A stretch of 7,041 nt of DNA. Source: Clostridia bacterium. Its GTDB lineage: Bacteria; Bacillota; Clostridia; Christensenellales; Borkfalkiaceae. The stretch is from contig JAFTMQ010000194.1 in assembly GCA_017452305.1 (NCBI GenBank), positions 1 through 7,041 on the forward strand, in the 5' to 3' direction. The position numbers and the translations under genes were made by a program. Shown here one piece after another: positions 1-5,398 of this stretch. Numbering within the stretch: position 1 is the first letter of the stretch; each line of letters starts with the position of its first letter. The notes beneath the pieces are model-generated. The model was not told the DNA's origin. It saw only the letters and a list, made by a program, of their open reading frames with translations, and did not search any database.

Positions 1-443
1 GCCAAAACGTAGTTGATGATGGGGATATCCACTGCTTCGTCACGAATCCCGATACGGATACGGGCAAAATCCTTTAAACCCGTTTCGCCGATGATGCTAC
101 GCATACCGTTGTGCGTGCCTGCGCTACCGCTTGCGCGAATGCGGACTTTGCCCTTGGGTAAATCGTAATCGTCATAAATCACGAGCAAGTTTTTCTCGTC
201 GATTTTGTATTTCGCCATAAGTTGCTTTACCGCCCTGCCCGAGTTGTTCATATACGTCAAAGGACGGGCGAGAATGACCTTTTCGCCCCCGACGAACGCT
301 TCGGCGACGGACGCTTCGCATTCCTTTTTCTTAAACTTCGCGCCCAACGCTTCCGCGGCGTCGCCTACGGCGATATAGCCCATATTATGGAAAGTTTTTT
401 CGTATTTCTTATCGGGATTCCCCAAACCAACGATTAAATACAT
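1..443 (-). CDS. pth: Peptidyl-tRNA hydrolase, 3' end beyond the window
   Basis: This enzyme cleaves the ester bond of peptidyl-tRNAs that drop off the ribosome, recycling tRNA in the cytoplasm. The 147 codons visible start MYLIVGLGNPDKKYEKTFHN and carry the family landmarks in order: VGLGNP at 5-10 with Asn9, catalytic His19 in TFHN, RPLTYMNNSG at 60-69 with Asn66, DDYDLP at 91-96 with Asp91, and THNG with His111 and Asn112. The family usually has about 185-195 residues, so roughly 40 C-terminal residues lie left of the window. The start is supported by GAGG a few bases upstream in the minus strand. One small deviation is Phe18 where most homologues have Arg before the catalytic His. It lies 86 bp downstream of prs in the same direction, the usual Firmicute order, so co-transcription is likely unless the hairpin between them stops it. 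Confidence 0.96.
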   Translation of the reverse strand, partial: MYLIVGLGNPDKKYEKTFHNMGYIAVGDAAEALGAKFKKKECEASVAEAFVGGEKVILARPLTYMNNSGRAVKQLMAKYKIDEKNLLVIYDDYDLPKGKVRIRASGSAGTHNGMRSIIGETGLKDFARIRIGIRDEAVDIPIINYVL

Positions 444-475
444 AGTTTTTCCTCAAAAAATATTCTTCTTATTTC

Positions 476-507
476 GCGAAAACAACCGCCGCAACGGAGC
501 GACGGCT
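476..507 (-). terminator. Possible weak terminator or attenuator between prs and pth
   Basis: On the minus strand, AGCCGTCGC (507-499) can pair with GCGGCGGTT (492-484) around a six-base loop, giving nine pairs, two of them G-U. It is followed only by GTTTTCGCG, a short U-run broken by C. It sits 23 bp past the prs stop. The shape fits a leaky terminator, or simply a stabilising 3' hairpin that thins transcription into pth. The poor U-tract keeps confidence low. Confidence 0.4.
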
Positions 508-529
508 GTATATTTCGCATTTGTACAAA

Positions 530-1474
530 TTAGTCGTAAAGCTTGGACATGGGCTTATCGAGGTAAACGTTTTCGATAGCCGCCGCAAAGATATCCGCAA
601 CGGAAAGCACCTCGAACTTGTCGAGTTTCTTCTCGTCGGGAAGATGAACGGTGTCCAACATAACGAGCTTGGTGATTGCGGAATTTCTCAATCTTTCCAC
701 AGCAGGACCGCTTAAAACAGCGTGCGTACAGCCTGCGTAAACCTCGGTTGCGCCCGCGTCTTTGATCGCTTGCGCGCCTTGGCAAAGCGTACCCGCCGTG
801 TCGATCATATCGTCGATCATAAGGCATCTCTTGCCCTTGACGTCACCGATAATGCTCATAACTTCCATGACGTTCGCCTTAGGACGGCGCTTGTCGATGA
901 TTGCAAGAGGAACGCCGAATTTTTCCGCTACTTTACGGGAACGTTTTACACTGCCGAGGTCGGGCGCGACAACAACGTCGATGTTATTTTGCGCCGCAAA
1001 GTGATTATACAGCGTAGGACCGCCCAAAAGGTTATCTACGGGAATATCAAAGAAACCTTGAATTTGGTCCGCGTGCAAATCCATCGTAAGGACGCGGTCT
1101 GCGCCCGCCGCCGTGATAAGATTTGCCACGAGTTTTGCCGTGATAGGATCGCGCGAGCGTGCCTTTCTGTCTTGGCGAGCATACCCAAAGTAAGGGATAA
1201 CCGCCGTAATACGGCCCGCGGACGCGCGTTTTGCCGCGTCGATCATGATGAGAAGTTCCATCAAGTTATCGTTGACGGGCGAACAGGTGGATTGAATGAT
1301 GAACAAGTCTCTACCGCGGACGGTTTCCGCGATGTGGACGTTGATTTCACCATCAGAGAACGTGCAAGCTTCAATGTCGCCAAGCTCGGTATTGAGCTTT
1401 TTGGCTATGGCTTTTGCCAGCTCGCGATTGGAGTTACCGGAAAACAACTTAATTTCATTGCCGTGCGCTATCAT
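530..1474 (-). CDS. prs: Ribose-phosphate pyrophosphokinase (PRPP synthetase)
   Basis: The enzyme transfers pyrophosphate from ATP to ribose 5-phosphate, making PRPP for purine, pyrimidine, histidine, tryptophan and NAD synthesis. At 314 residues it has the normal length for the class I family. Visible landmarks are FSDGE at 39-43, the ATP-binding flexible loop region PYFGYARQDRKARSRDPITAK starting at 94, the metal-binding stretch MDLHADQIQGFF at 131-142, the catalytic KRRP segment at 195-198, and the PRPP-binding loop LMIDDMIDTAGTL at 218-230. No key residue appears to be missing. The start ATG follows AAAGGTAGG about six bases upstream. A consensus sigma-A promoter and a leader of about 140 nt lie directly upstream, so prs can be expressed independently of tadA; pth follows 86 bp downstream. 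Confidence 0.98.
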   Translation of the reverse strand: MIAHGNEIKLFSGNSNRELAKAIAKKLNTELGDIEACTFSDGEINVHIAETVRGRDLFIIQSTCSPVNDNLMELLIMIDAAKRASAGRITAVIPYFGYARQDRKARSRDPITAKLVANLITAAGADRVLTMDLHADQIQGFFDIPVDNLLGGPTLYNHFAAQNNIDVVVAPDLGSVKRSRKVAEKFGVPLAIIDKRRPKANVMEVMSIIGDVKGKRCLMIDDMIDTAGTLCQGAQAIKDAGATEVYAGCTHAVLSGPAVERLRNSAITKLVMLDTVHLPDEKKLDKFEVLSVADIFAAAIENVYLDKPMSKLYD

Positions 1475-1618
1475 ACGTAACCTACCTTTCTATTTTTACC
1501 CGTGCCGCTAAGCTTTCCTGCCTAAGCGCAACGGATTTTTTCCTCTCGTGTGCCTCATCCTCGGGGACATTTCCCCTATTTATCTTCCCTTATCTCGTAA
1601 GAAATTATTTCATACGGT
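1475..1618 (-). other. Structured 5' leader of prs
   Basis: From the predicted start site near 1618 to the prs ATG is about 144 nt, long for a housekeeping gene. Three local stem-loops are visible. One is at 1597-1615 (near-perfect arms GTATGAAAT/ATTTCTTAC). One is at 1563-1576 (GGGGA-AATG-TCCCC). The largest is at 1500-1534 (CCGT/ACGG and CGCT/AGCG pairs split by a 2x2 internal loop, with a 15-nt apical loop). No U-tract follows any of them, so a classical transcription attenuator is not evident. The prs SD (about 1480-1488) lies outside the stems. I do not recognise it as a known riboswitch class. Regulatory function is inference from length and folding potential only. Confidence 0.4.
1508..1570 (-). 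CDS. Possible 20-codon leader ORF upstream of prs
   Basis: An ATG in the loop of the GGGGA/TCCCC hairpin opens a 20-codon frame ending in TAG at 1510-1508, 33 bp before the prs start. The predicted peptide is very basic (MSPRMRHTRGKNPL...RKA). An AGGGGAA purine run directly precedes the ATG, but it is closer than a normal SD spacing. A frame of this size can occur by chance, and I know no family for it. It is recorded because it fills most of the leader and would be missed by ordinary gene calling. Confidence 0.15.
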   Translation of the reverse strand: MSPRMRHTRGKNPLRLGRKA

Positions 1619-1624
1619 ATATTT

Positions 1625-1653
1625 ATAATACCTTTTTCTTTCCGCTAAGTCAA
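1625..1653 (-). promoter_or_regulatory. Sigma-A promoter for prs
   Basis: On the minus strand TTGACT (1653-1648) and TATTAT (1630-1625) are separated by exactly 17 bp, one mismatch each from the sigma-A consensus. Transcription would begin near 1618. The -35 box starts only 16 bp beyond the tadA stop codon, so prs has its own promoter and may also receive read-through from the upstream unit. Confidence 0.85.
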
Positions 1654-1669
1654 GTGAATGACAGCCCTT

Positions 1670-2236
1670 TTAGCTTTCTTTTTCTTCCAAATTTTCCGTA
1701 GGCGGAATTTCCGCATTTTCCGTAGGCAGATTTTCCGCCGCCGCTTCTGCCTTGGCGCGTTCCTTGTCCGCCTTCTGCTTTTGGCGCATCGCGATAAAAA
1801 ATCCGCTTAAAAGCGCCGCGCATTCCTCTTGTAAAACGCCGCCCACGACTTCCGTTTTATGGTTTAAGAGGTTGGCGTCGGCAAGCTCGGTTGTGAGCGA
1901 CCTGCCCTTTTGCTCATATGCGCCGAAATACAGCTTGTCCACACGCGCGTTGAGGCTCGCGCCCATGCACATGGGACAAGGTTCGAGCGTGACGTACAGC
2001 TCACACCCCTCGGGCAACCGCCAAGAGCCGAACTTTTTGCACGCCTTGTCAATCGCCATCATTTCCGCGTGGGCAGAGGCGAGTTGAAGCTTGGCACGGC
2101 GGTTATAACCGCGGGAAATCACCTTCCCTTCGTACACCACAACCGCACCGATGGGTACTTCCCCCTCGCGCAAGCCCCTTTGCGCAACCTTGATTGCGGC
2201 GCGCATAAATTTTTCCTCTCTCGTTAATCTTCTCAT
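1670..2236 (-). CDS. tadA: tRNA-specific adenosine deaminase
   Basis: TadA deaminates the wobble adenosine of tRNA-Arg(ACG) to inosine, a normally essential modification. The cytidine-deaminase fold is clear: EVPIGAVVV at 26-34, HAE at 56-58 (His56 zinc ligand, Glu58 proton shuttle) and PCPMC at 86-90 (Cys87 and Cys90 zinc ligands). The C-terminal LNHKTEVVGGVL..EC..LLS.FF stretch is typical of TadA and distinguishes it from free cytidine deaminases. The catalytic body ends near residue 152. A charged tail to 188 follows, containing an eight-residue duplication encoded by a 24-bp tandem repeat. Start choice: M1 fits family alignments but has only a weak AAGTGA upstream. M11 (2206) has a better GAGAGG, but starting there would trim the usual first helix. 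It lies 15 bp after the M14 peptidase gene, so the two are probably co-transcribed. Confidence 0.96.
   Translation of the reverse strand: MRRLTREEKFMRAAIKVAQRGLREGEVPIGAVVVYEGKVISRGYNRRAKLQLASAHAEMMAIDKACKKFGSWRLPEGCELYVTLEPCPMCMGASLNARVDKLYFGAYEQKGRSLTTELADANLLNHKTEVVGGVLQEECAALLSGFFIAMRQKQKADKERAKAEAAAENLPTENAEIPPTENLEEKES
1691..1738. repeat. 24-bp tandem duplication in the tadA 3' end
   Basis: Two adjacent 24-bp units, 1691-1714 and 1715-1738, match at 22 of 24 positions (differences at unit positions 14 and 17). The length is a multiple of three, so the reading frame is kept and the protein tail carries AENLPTEN followed by AEIPPTEN. Both copies lie after the deaminase domain, so copy number could vary without touching the catalytic core. 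Confidence 0.9.
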
Positions 2237-2251
2237 TTCACTTGTTTGCCT

Positions 2252-3079
2252 TTATAAAATCGCGGAGCAAGCGTCGGAAAGGCGTTGCAACGCAAATTCG
2301 TTTTTCGTTAAAATATTCTCTAATCCCTCTTCGCCTATCGGGTGGGTGAGCGTATCCGCGCCCGCCTCGATGGTAAAAGACGGAATACCCAACCTTTGTA
2401 TGCACCAATCCTTATAGCCGCCCGCGCTACCCTTTGCCTCGCAAAGCGGATAGCCCGTGGCGCGCGATAAAACCTGCGCAAGCGTCATATCACGGGGGCA
2501 GGTACGCGTTGATTGACCAAAATACCAATAAATTTCCTCGCCCTTGGTATGATAACTCACCGTGTAATCGGGCTTGATTTTAAAGGTGAAGTTTCTAAGC
2601 GCGAGGGTTTCGGGTTCGGAAAAAGGTCTTGCGCCGATATAATTTTCCGCGCCCGCCGTGCGAACGTTTTTTGCGCCCTTCCCCCAAGTCGCGGCAAAGT
2701 TGACGTTCAAATCCACACCGCGCGCGTTGGCTTTCCATAGCGAGAAATCCGTGCTTTGCTTATTTAAAGCAAGAAGTTTATTTTTCCGTTTTTCATCTTC
2801 GACGGAGGAAAGTCCGCATTCGGACAATAATGCGCCGTCGGGATTGGCAAGCGGGATAAGCCAACAGCTACCCGTATGCACGCCCAATTGCGCGTGAAGC
2901 AGGGCAAGGCTTGCAACGATATATTCCCTGCCGTGTATGGCGTATTGCACGATGCCCATAGGCCTGCCGCAACCAATTTTGACGGCGTAGATATTCCGCC
3001 CCAAAAGACTTTTGCCGATGATTTGCTTTTCCGTCGTCGCCGATTGATAAAAGGACGACATTTTTTGATAGATATCCAT
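2252..3079 (-). CDS. M14-family zinc peptidase, gamma-D-glutamyl-diamino acid peptidase-like
   Basis: This 275-residue metallopeptidase resembles the M14 enzymes that cut D-Glu-diaminopimelate bonds in peptidoglycan peptides. Zinc ligands are visible as HGRE (His49, Glu52) and SYHTKGEEIYW (His177), and the general base as Glu238 in FTIEAG. NPDG at 79-82, ARGVDLNVNF at 119-128 and KDWCIQ at 223-228 are also typical. The SYHTKGEEIYW and DLNVNF motifs point to the murein-peptide branch rather than classical carboxypeptidases, where the Val would be a carboxylate-binding Arg. No signal peptide, LysM repeat or membrane segment is visible, so it should act in the cytoplasm, perhaps on recycled muropeptides or in a spore compartment; that role is inference. 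There is no convincing SD before the ATG, and a 17-bp palindrome overlaps the start. It lies between rlmH and tadA. Confidence 0.85.
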   Translation of the reverse strand: MDIYQKMSSFYQSATTEKQIIGKSLLGRNIYAVKIGCGRPMGIVQYAIHGREYIVASLALLHAQLGVHTGSCWLIPLANPDGALLSECGLSSVEDEKRKNKLLALNKQSTDFSLWKANARGVDLNVNFAATWGKGAKNVRTAGAENYIGARPFSEPETLALRNFTFKIKPDYTVSYHTKGEEIYWYFGQSTRTCPRDMTLAQVLSRATGYPLCEAKGSAGGYKDWCIQRLGIPSFTIEAGADTLTHPIGEEGLENILTKNEFALQRLSDACSAIL

Positions 3080-3095
3080 GCATATAATATATGCA
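3079..3095. repeat. 17-bp perfect palindrome at the M14 peptidase start
   Basis: TGCATATA and TATATGCA flank a single central base and overlap the T of the start codon complement at 3079. In the minus strand it contains TATTAT, which could act as a -10 element. I see no good -35 at 16-18 bp upstream. It may be an operator, a small hairpin at the ribosome entry site, or chance in an AT-rich gap. Confidence 0.5.
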
Positions 3096-3129
3096 GGGAC
3101 GTGAGATTTTGTGCCTATTTTACGGCATG

Positions 3130-3567
3130 TTATTTATGATAGGTTGCGCCTGCGTTAATCATAAACGCGCGATAGACCTGCTCCGCCAAAATCACGCGCA
3201 TAAGTTGGTGAGGGAAGGTCATATCCGAGAAGGAAAGACGGTAATCCGCCGCCTGCTTCACCCTATCCGACAAGCCGCAGGACGAGCCGATGACAAAGGT
3301 AATTTCCTTTCCCTCGTCCGTCAAGGCTTTTACGCGTTTGGCGAGCTTCTCACTCGACGCTTTTTCCCCCTCGACGGCAAGGGCAATCACGTAGCCCTTG
3401 CACGCGCGCAAAATGCCGTCCGCTTCCGCTTCGGGGTTTGCCCCCTCGGGCAATTCCTTAATTTCCACCTTGGCAAAACGGGCAAGGCGTTTTACGTATT
3501 CCTGCACCGCCTCGGTATAAAAGCTTTCTTTGATTTTTCCTACGACTACGAAGTATATCTTTTGCAT
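3130..3567 (-). CDS. rlmH: 23S rRNA (pseudouridine-1915-N3)-methyltransferase
   Basis: RlmH is a SPOUT (trefoil-knot) enzyme that uses S-adenosylmethionine to methylate pseudouridine 1915 in helix 69 of assembled ribosomes. Recognition rests on the N-terminal VVVGKIKESFYTEAVQEYVKRL pattern, YVIALAVEGE at 59-68, ITFVIGSSCGLSD at 89-101, SFSDMTFPHQLMRVILAEQ at 112-130 and the invariant C-terminal YHK. It has 145 residues, about 10-15 fewer than most homologues, with the shortfall around residues 40-56. Ser95 replaces the second Gly of the usual IGG motif near the cofactor pocket. The start has a good GAGGG six or seven bases upstream. It begins 12 bp after the CPBP stop and is followed after 50 bp by the M14 gene, so all are likely on one transcript. 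Confidence 0.96.
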   Translation of the reverse strand: MQKIYFVVVGKIKESFYTEAVQEYVKRLARFAKVEIKELPEGANPEAEADGILRACKGYVIALAVEGEKASSEKLAKRVKALTDEGKEITFVIGSSCGLSDRVKQAADYRLSFSDMTFPHQLMRVILAEQVYRAFMINAGATYHK

Positions 3568-3579
3568 AGCGTTCCCTCG

Positions 3580-4572
3580 TTACGCGCCCGTACCGACAAA
3601 GCCCATATACAGCGCGCTGCCCCAACTTGCAAAGCAAATTAAAATGCCGATAGCCGTGCCGAGAATGAAAACGCCGCGGCTTGTCTTTTTCTGCTCGGGC
3701 GTCCCCTCTTCTTCGGGCAGGTGGTTTTTATCTACGAAAATCAAGTAGGCAAGCGAGCCTAAAAGACAAAGCCCCGACACAATGATGACGGGAATAAAGA
3801 CGGGGGTGGGGATATTTTCCACACCGTATTTTTGCAAAATAATGATGACGGCATTATTGACGAAATGGGCGAGCATAGTCGGGAAAACACTGCCTGCACG
3901 GATTGCCATGAGCGCAAACGCCGCCCCCCAACAAAATTGATAAATGGTCTGTACAGGGTTTTGATGAAAAAGCGCGAACAAGCCGCCGCAAAGAAGCGCC
4001 GCGCCCGCCGTTCCGTAAGCGTAAGCGCCGTCAAGCACGATGCCGCGGAAGATGATTTCCTCAAAAATCGCAGGCAAAAGCGCAACGACGAGCAACACGC
4101 CGACAATGCCAAAGCCGTCAAGGCTGGGAATAGGTACGTCGGGTTGCTTATAGCCCAAGCGCACCAAAAAATCCGCGAAGAAGGTGTTTAAAAAGGATAC
4201 GGAAAAAAGTCCTATTTGCAACGCAAGTGCGATGAAATAATATTTCCAATGGCATTTTTGCGCTTTGATGGTTTGCGCCACCGATTTTTTCGTGCGGTGG
4301 AAATACCAAAACGTAGCCAAAAGCAAGGCTATCGGCGTTAAAGCAAAGCTCAAATATAAATACCAATCGGGCATTCCGTACTTTTTACTGTCAAAGCCGC
4401 TAACCGCCAAAATAAAGGAAACGAGTAGGCTTAAACCGAGCATAAACATGGTGGCAAAGCTAAACGCAAACCCCGACGAATTTTCGCGCGTGGGCTTGTC
4501 GAGCAGAGCGGTGAAAACGGTCTGCTTTTTTTGCGGTTGATTGGGTTGTTTTTTTCCGTTTGCGTGTTTCAT
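3580..4572 (-). CDS. CPBP-family intramembrane metalloprotease
   Basis: A 330-residue polytopic membrane protein of the CPBP (CaaX protease and bacteriocin-processing, Abi) family, glutamyl proteases related to Rce1. The three conserved motifs are present: EEIIFRG at 171-177 (Glu171, Glu172, Arg176), FALFHQN at 199-205 (His203) and HFVNN at 236-240 (His236, Asn240). After a hydrophilic lysine- and glutamine-rich N-terminus of about 20 residues, hydrophobic segments lie roughly at 36-58, 70-90, 112-134, 155-170, 188-203, 208-226, 232-247, 257-280 and 301-323. Its substrate cannot be told from sequence: no bacteriocin or prenylated-peptide gene is nearby. It leads the unit CPBP-rlmH-M14-tadA behind a near-consensus promoter whose predicted start site falls on or next to the ATG, implying a leaderless message. 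No alternative in-frame start lies before Met42, which would cut the first membrane segment. Confidence 0.9.
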   Translation of the reverse strand: MKHANGKKQPNQPQKKQTVFTALLDKPTRENSSGFAFSFATMFMLGLSLLVSFILAVSGFDSKKYGMPDWYLYLSFALTPIALLLATFWYFHRTKKSVAQTIKAQKCHWKYYFIALALQIGLFSVSFLNTFFADFLVRLGYKQPDVPIPSLDGFGIVGVLLVVALLPAIFEEIIFRGIVLDGAYAYGTAGAALLCGGLFALFHQNPVQTIYQFCWGAAFALMAIRAGSVFPTMLAHFVNNAVIIILQKYGVENIPTPVFIPVIIVSGLCLLGSLAYLIFVDKNHLPEEEGTPEQKKTSRGVFILGTAIGILICFASWGSALYMGFVGTGA

Positions 4573-4578
4573 ACTCTC

Positions 4579-4606
4579 ATTATAGCAAATTTTTACATTT
4601 TGTCAA
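4579..4606 (-). promoter_or_regulatory. Extended -10 sigma-A promoter of the CPBP-rlmH-M14-tadA unit
   Basis: On the minus strand a perfect TTGACA (4606-4601) and a perfect TATAAT (4584-4579) are separated by 16 bp, and TGC directly before the -10 gives an extended -10. Only six bases separate the -10 from the CPBP ATG, so +1 is expected at or beside the A of the start codon (4572). The -35 overlaps TTTTGTCAAA (4598-4607, plus strand), which fits the Spo0A-box consensus. Confidence 0.85.
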
Positions 4607-4618
4607 AACGTTTTTTCT

Positions 4619-4674
4619 ATAAAAAAACGCCGCTTTACGAAAAAGAAGAAGTTTTTTCGCGTTTAGCGGCGTTT
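4619..4674 (-). terminator. Intrinsic terminator of the spoIIA operon
   Basis: On the minus strand AAACGCCGCT (4674-4665) pairs with AGCGGCGTTT (4634-4625), ten perfect pairs, followed by more T residues to 4621. Inside, CGAAAAA and TTTTTCG can form a second stem, so the hairpin is long. The upstream arm overlaps the sigF stop codon (4675-4673). It separates spoIIA from the CPBP promoter. Confidence 0.9.
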
Positions 4675-5398
4675 AACCGATAAGTTTTTGTCTAAATTCC
4701 TTGATAATGCGGCTTTCTATCCGCGAGATTTGCACTTGGCTCACCCCGATTTTTTTGGCGACCTCGCTTTGCGTCATATCCCGAAAATAGCGTAAAATAA
4801 TCACCTTTCTATCCCGTTCCGACAGTCCCTCTATCGCGCTGCGCAGGAGCATTTTGTCCATCCAATCCTCTTGGTCGTCCTTTGCGGGCAGCGTTTCGAT
4901 AAGCTCCCGTTCCTTGCCGTCCTTAAAATCCCCGCCGCCGTAGAGAGATAAGGGCATTTTGGACGAGCCCATCACGAACACCGTTTCCGCCTCGTCCATG
5001 CCGAATTTTTGGGCGATTTCCGTGACGGACGGCTGTAAACCGTGCTCGATTGTGTACGACTCGATAAACAGGTTGATTTCCTTGGCGGTCTGCTTCATCG
5101 CGCGCGAAACCTTGACCGCCCCGTCGTCGCGAAGAAAGCGCTTGATTTCTCCCGCAATCATCGGCACGGCATAGGTGGAAAACTTGACGCCGAACCGCTC
5201 GTCAAAGCCTGCGATTGCTTTCAAAAAGCCAAGACAAGCGATTTGGAAAAGGTCGTCGTATTCCACCCCCTTGCCCAAATACCGCTTGACAATGCTTTTA
5301 ACGAGGGAAACGTTGTGGTTTATCAACGTTTCTTTGGCGGCGTTATCCCCTTGCTTTGCAAGGCGCAAATATTCTATTGTGCTTTTATCATCAAGCAT
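4673..5398 (-). CDS. sigF: RNA polymerase sporulation sigma factor SigF (SpoIIAC)
   Basis: Sigma-F is the first forespore-specific sigma factor, active after asymmetric division. The 241-residue protein has region 2 at about 25-95 (VEYDDLFQIACLGFLKAI at 45-62, then KFSTYAVPMIAGEIKRFLRDD at 72-92). VKVSR at 95-99 opens region 3. LSERDRKVIILRYF at 192-205 is followed by the region 4.2 helix-turn-helix TQSEVAKKIGVSQVQISRIE at 209-228. Sequence alone could suit SigF, SigG or SigB, but its place as third gene of an AA-AB-sigma operon identifies SigF. Its ATG overlaps the spoIIAB stop by 8 nt, with AGAGGT inside spoIIAB as SD, so translation is coupled and the anti-sigma factor and sigma factor are made together. 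The gene ends in the operon terminator. Confidence 0.96.
   Translation of the reverse strand: MLDDKSTIEYLRLAKQGDNAAKETLINHNVSLVKSIVKRYLGKGVEYDDLFQIACLGFLKAIAGFDERFGVKFSTYAVPMIAGEIKRFLRDDGAVKVSRAMKQTAKEINLFIESYTIEHGLQPSVTEIAQKFGMDEAETVFVMGSSKMPLSLYGGGDFKDGKERELIETLPAKDDQEDWMDKMLLRSAIEGLSERDRKVIILRYFRDMTQSEVAKKIGVSQVQISRIESRIIKEFRQKLIG

Noticed and set aside
722..1480. 252-codon open frame on the plus strand opposite prs
   Set aside because: It lies antisense to a fully conserved prs, has no SD, and its translation resembles no protein family I know. It is a by-product of codon bias in prs.
1475..1618. ykkC-type (PRPP/ppGpp/guanidine) riboswitch before prs
   Set aside because: Short pieces such as CACACGAGAGG and GGGTAAAAAT look vaguely similar, but the order and paired core of that class are not there.
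3580..4572. CPBP protein as a bacteriocin-immunity or abortive-infection gene
   Set aside because: The family name invites this, but no bacteriocin, toxin or phage-defence gene is nearby; the context is housekeeping.
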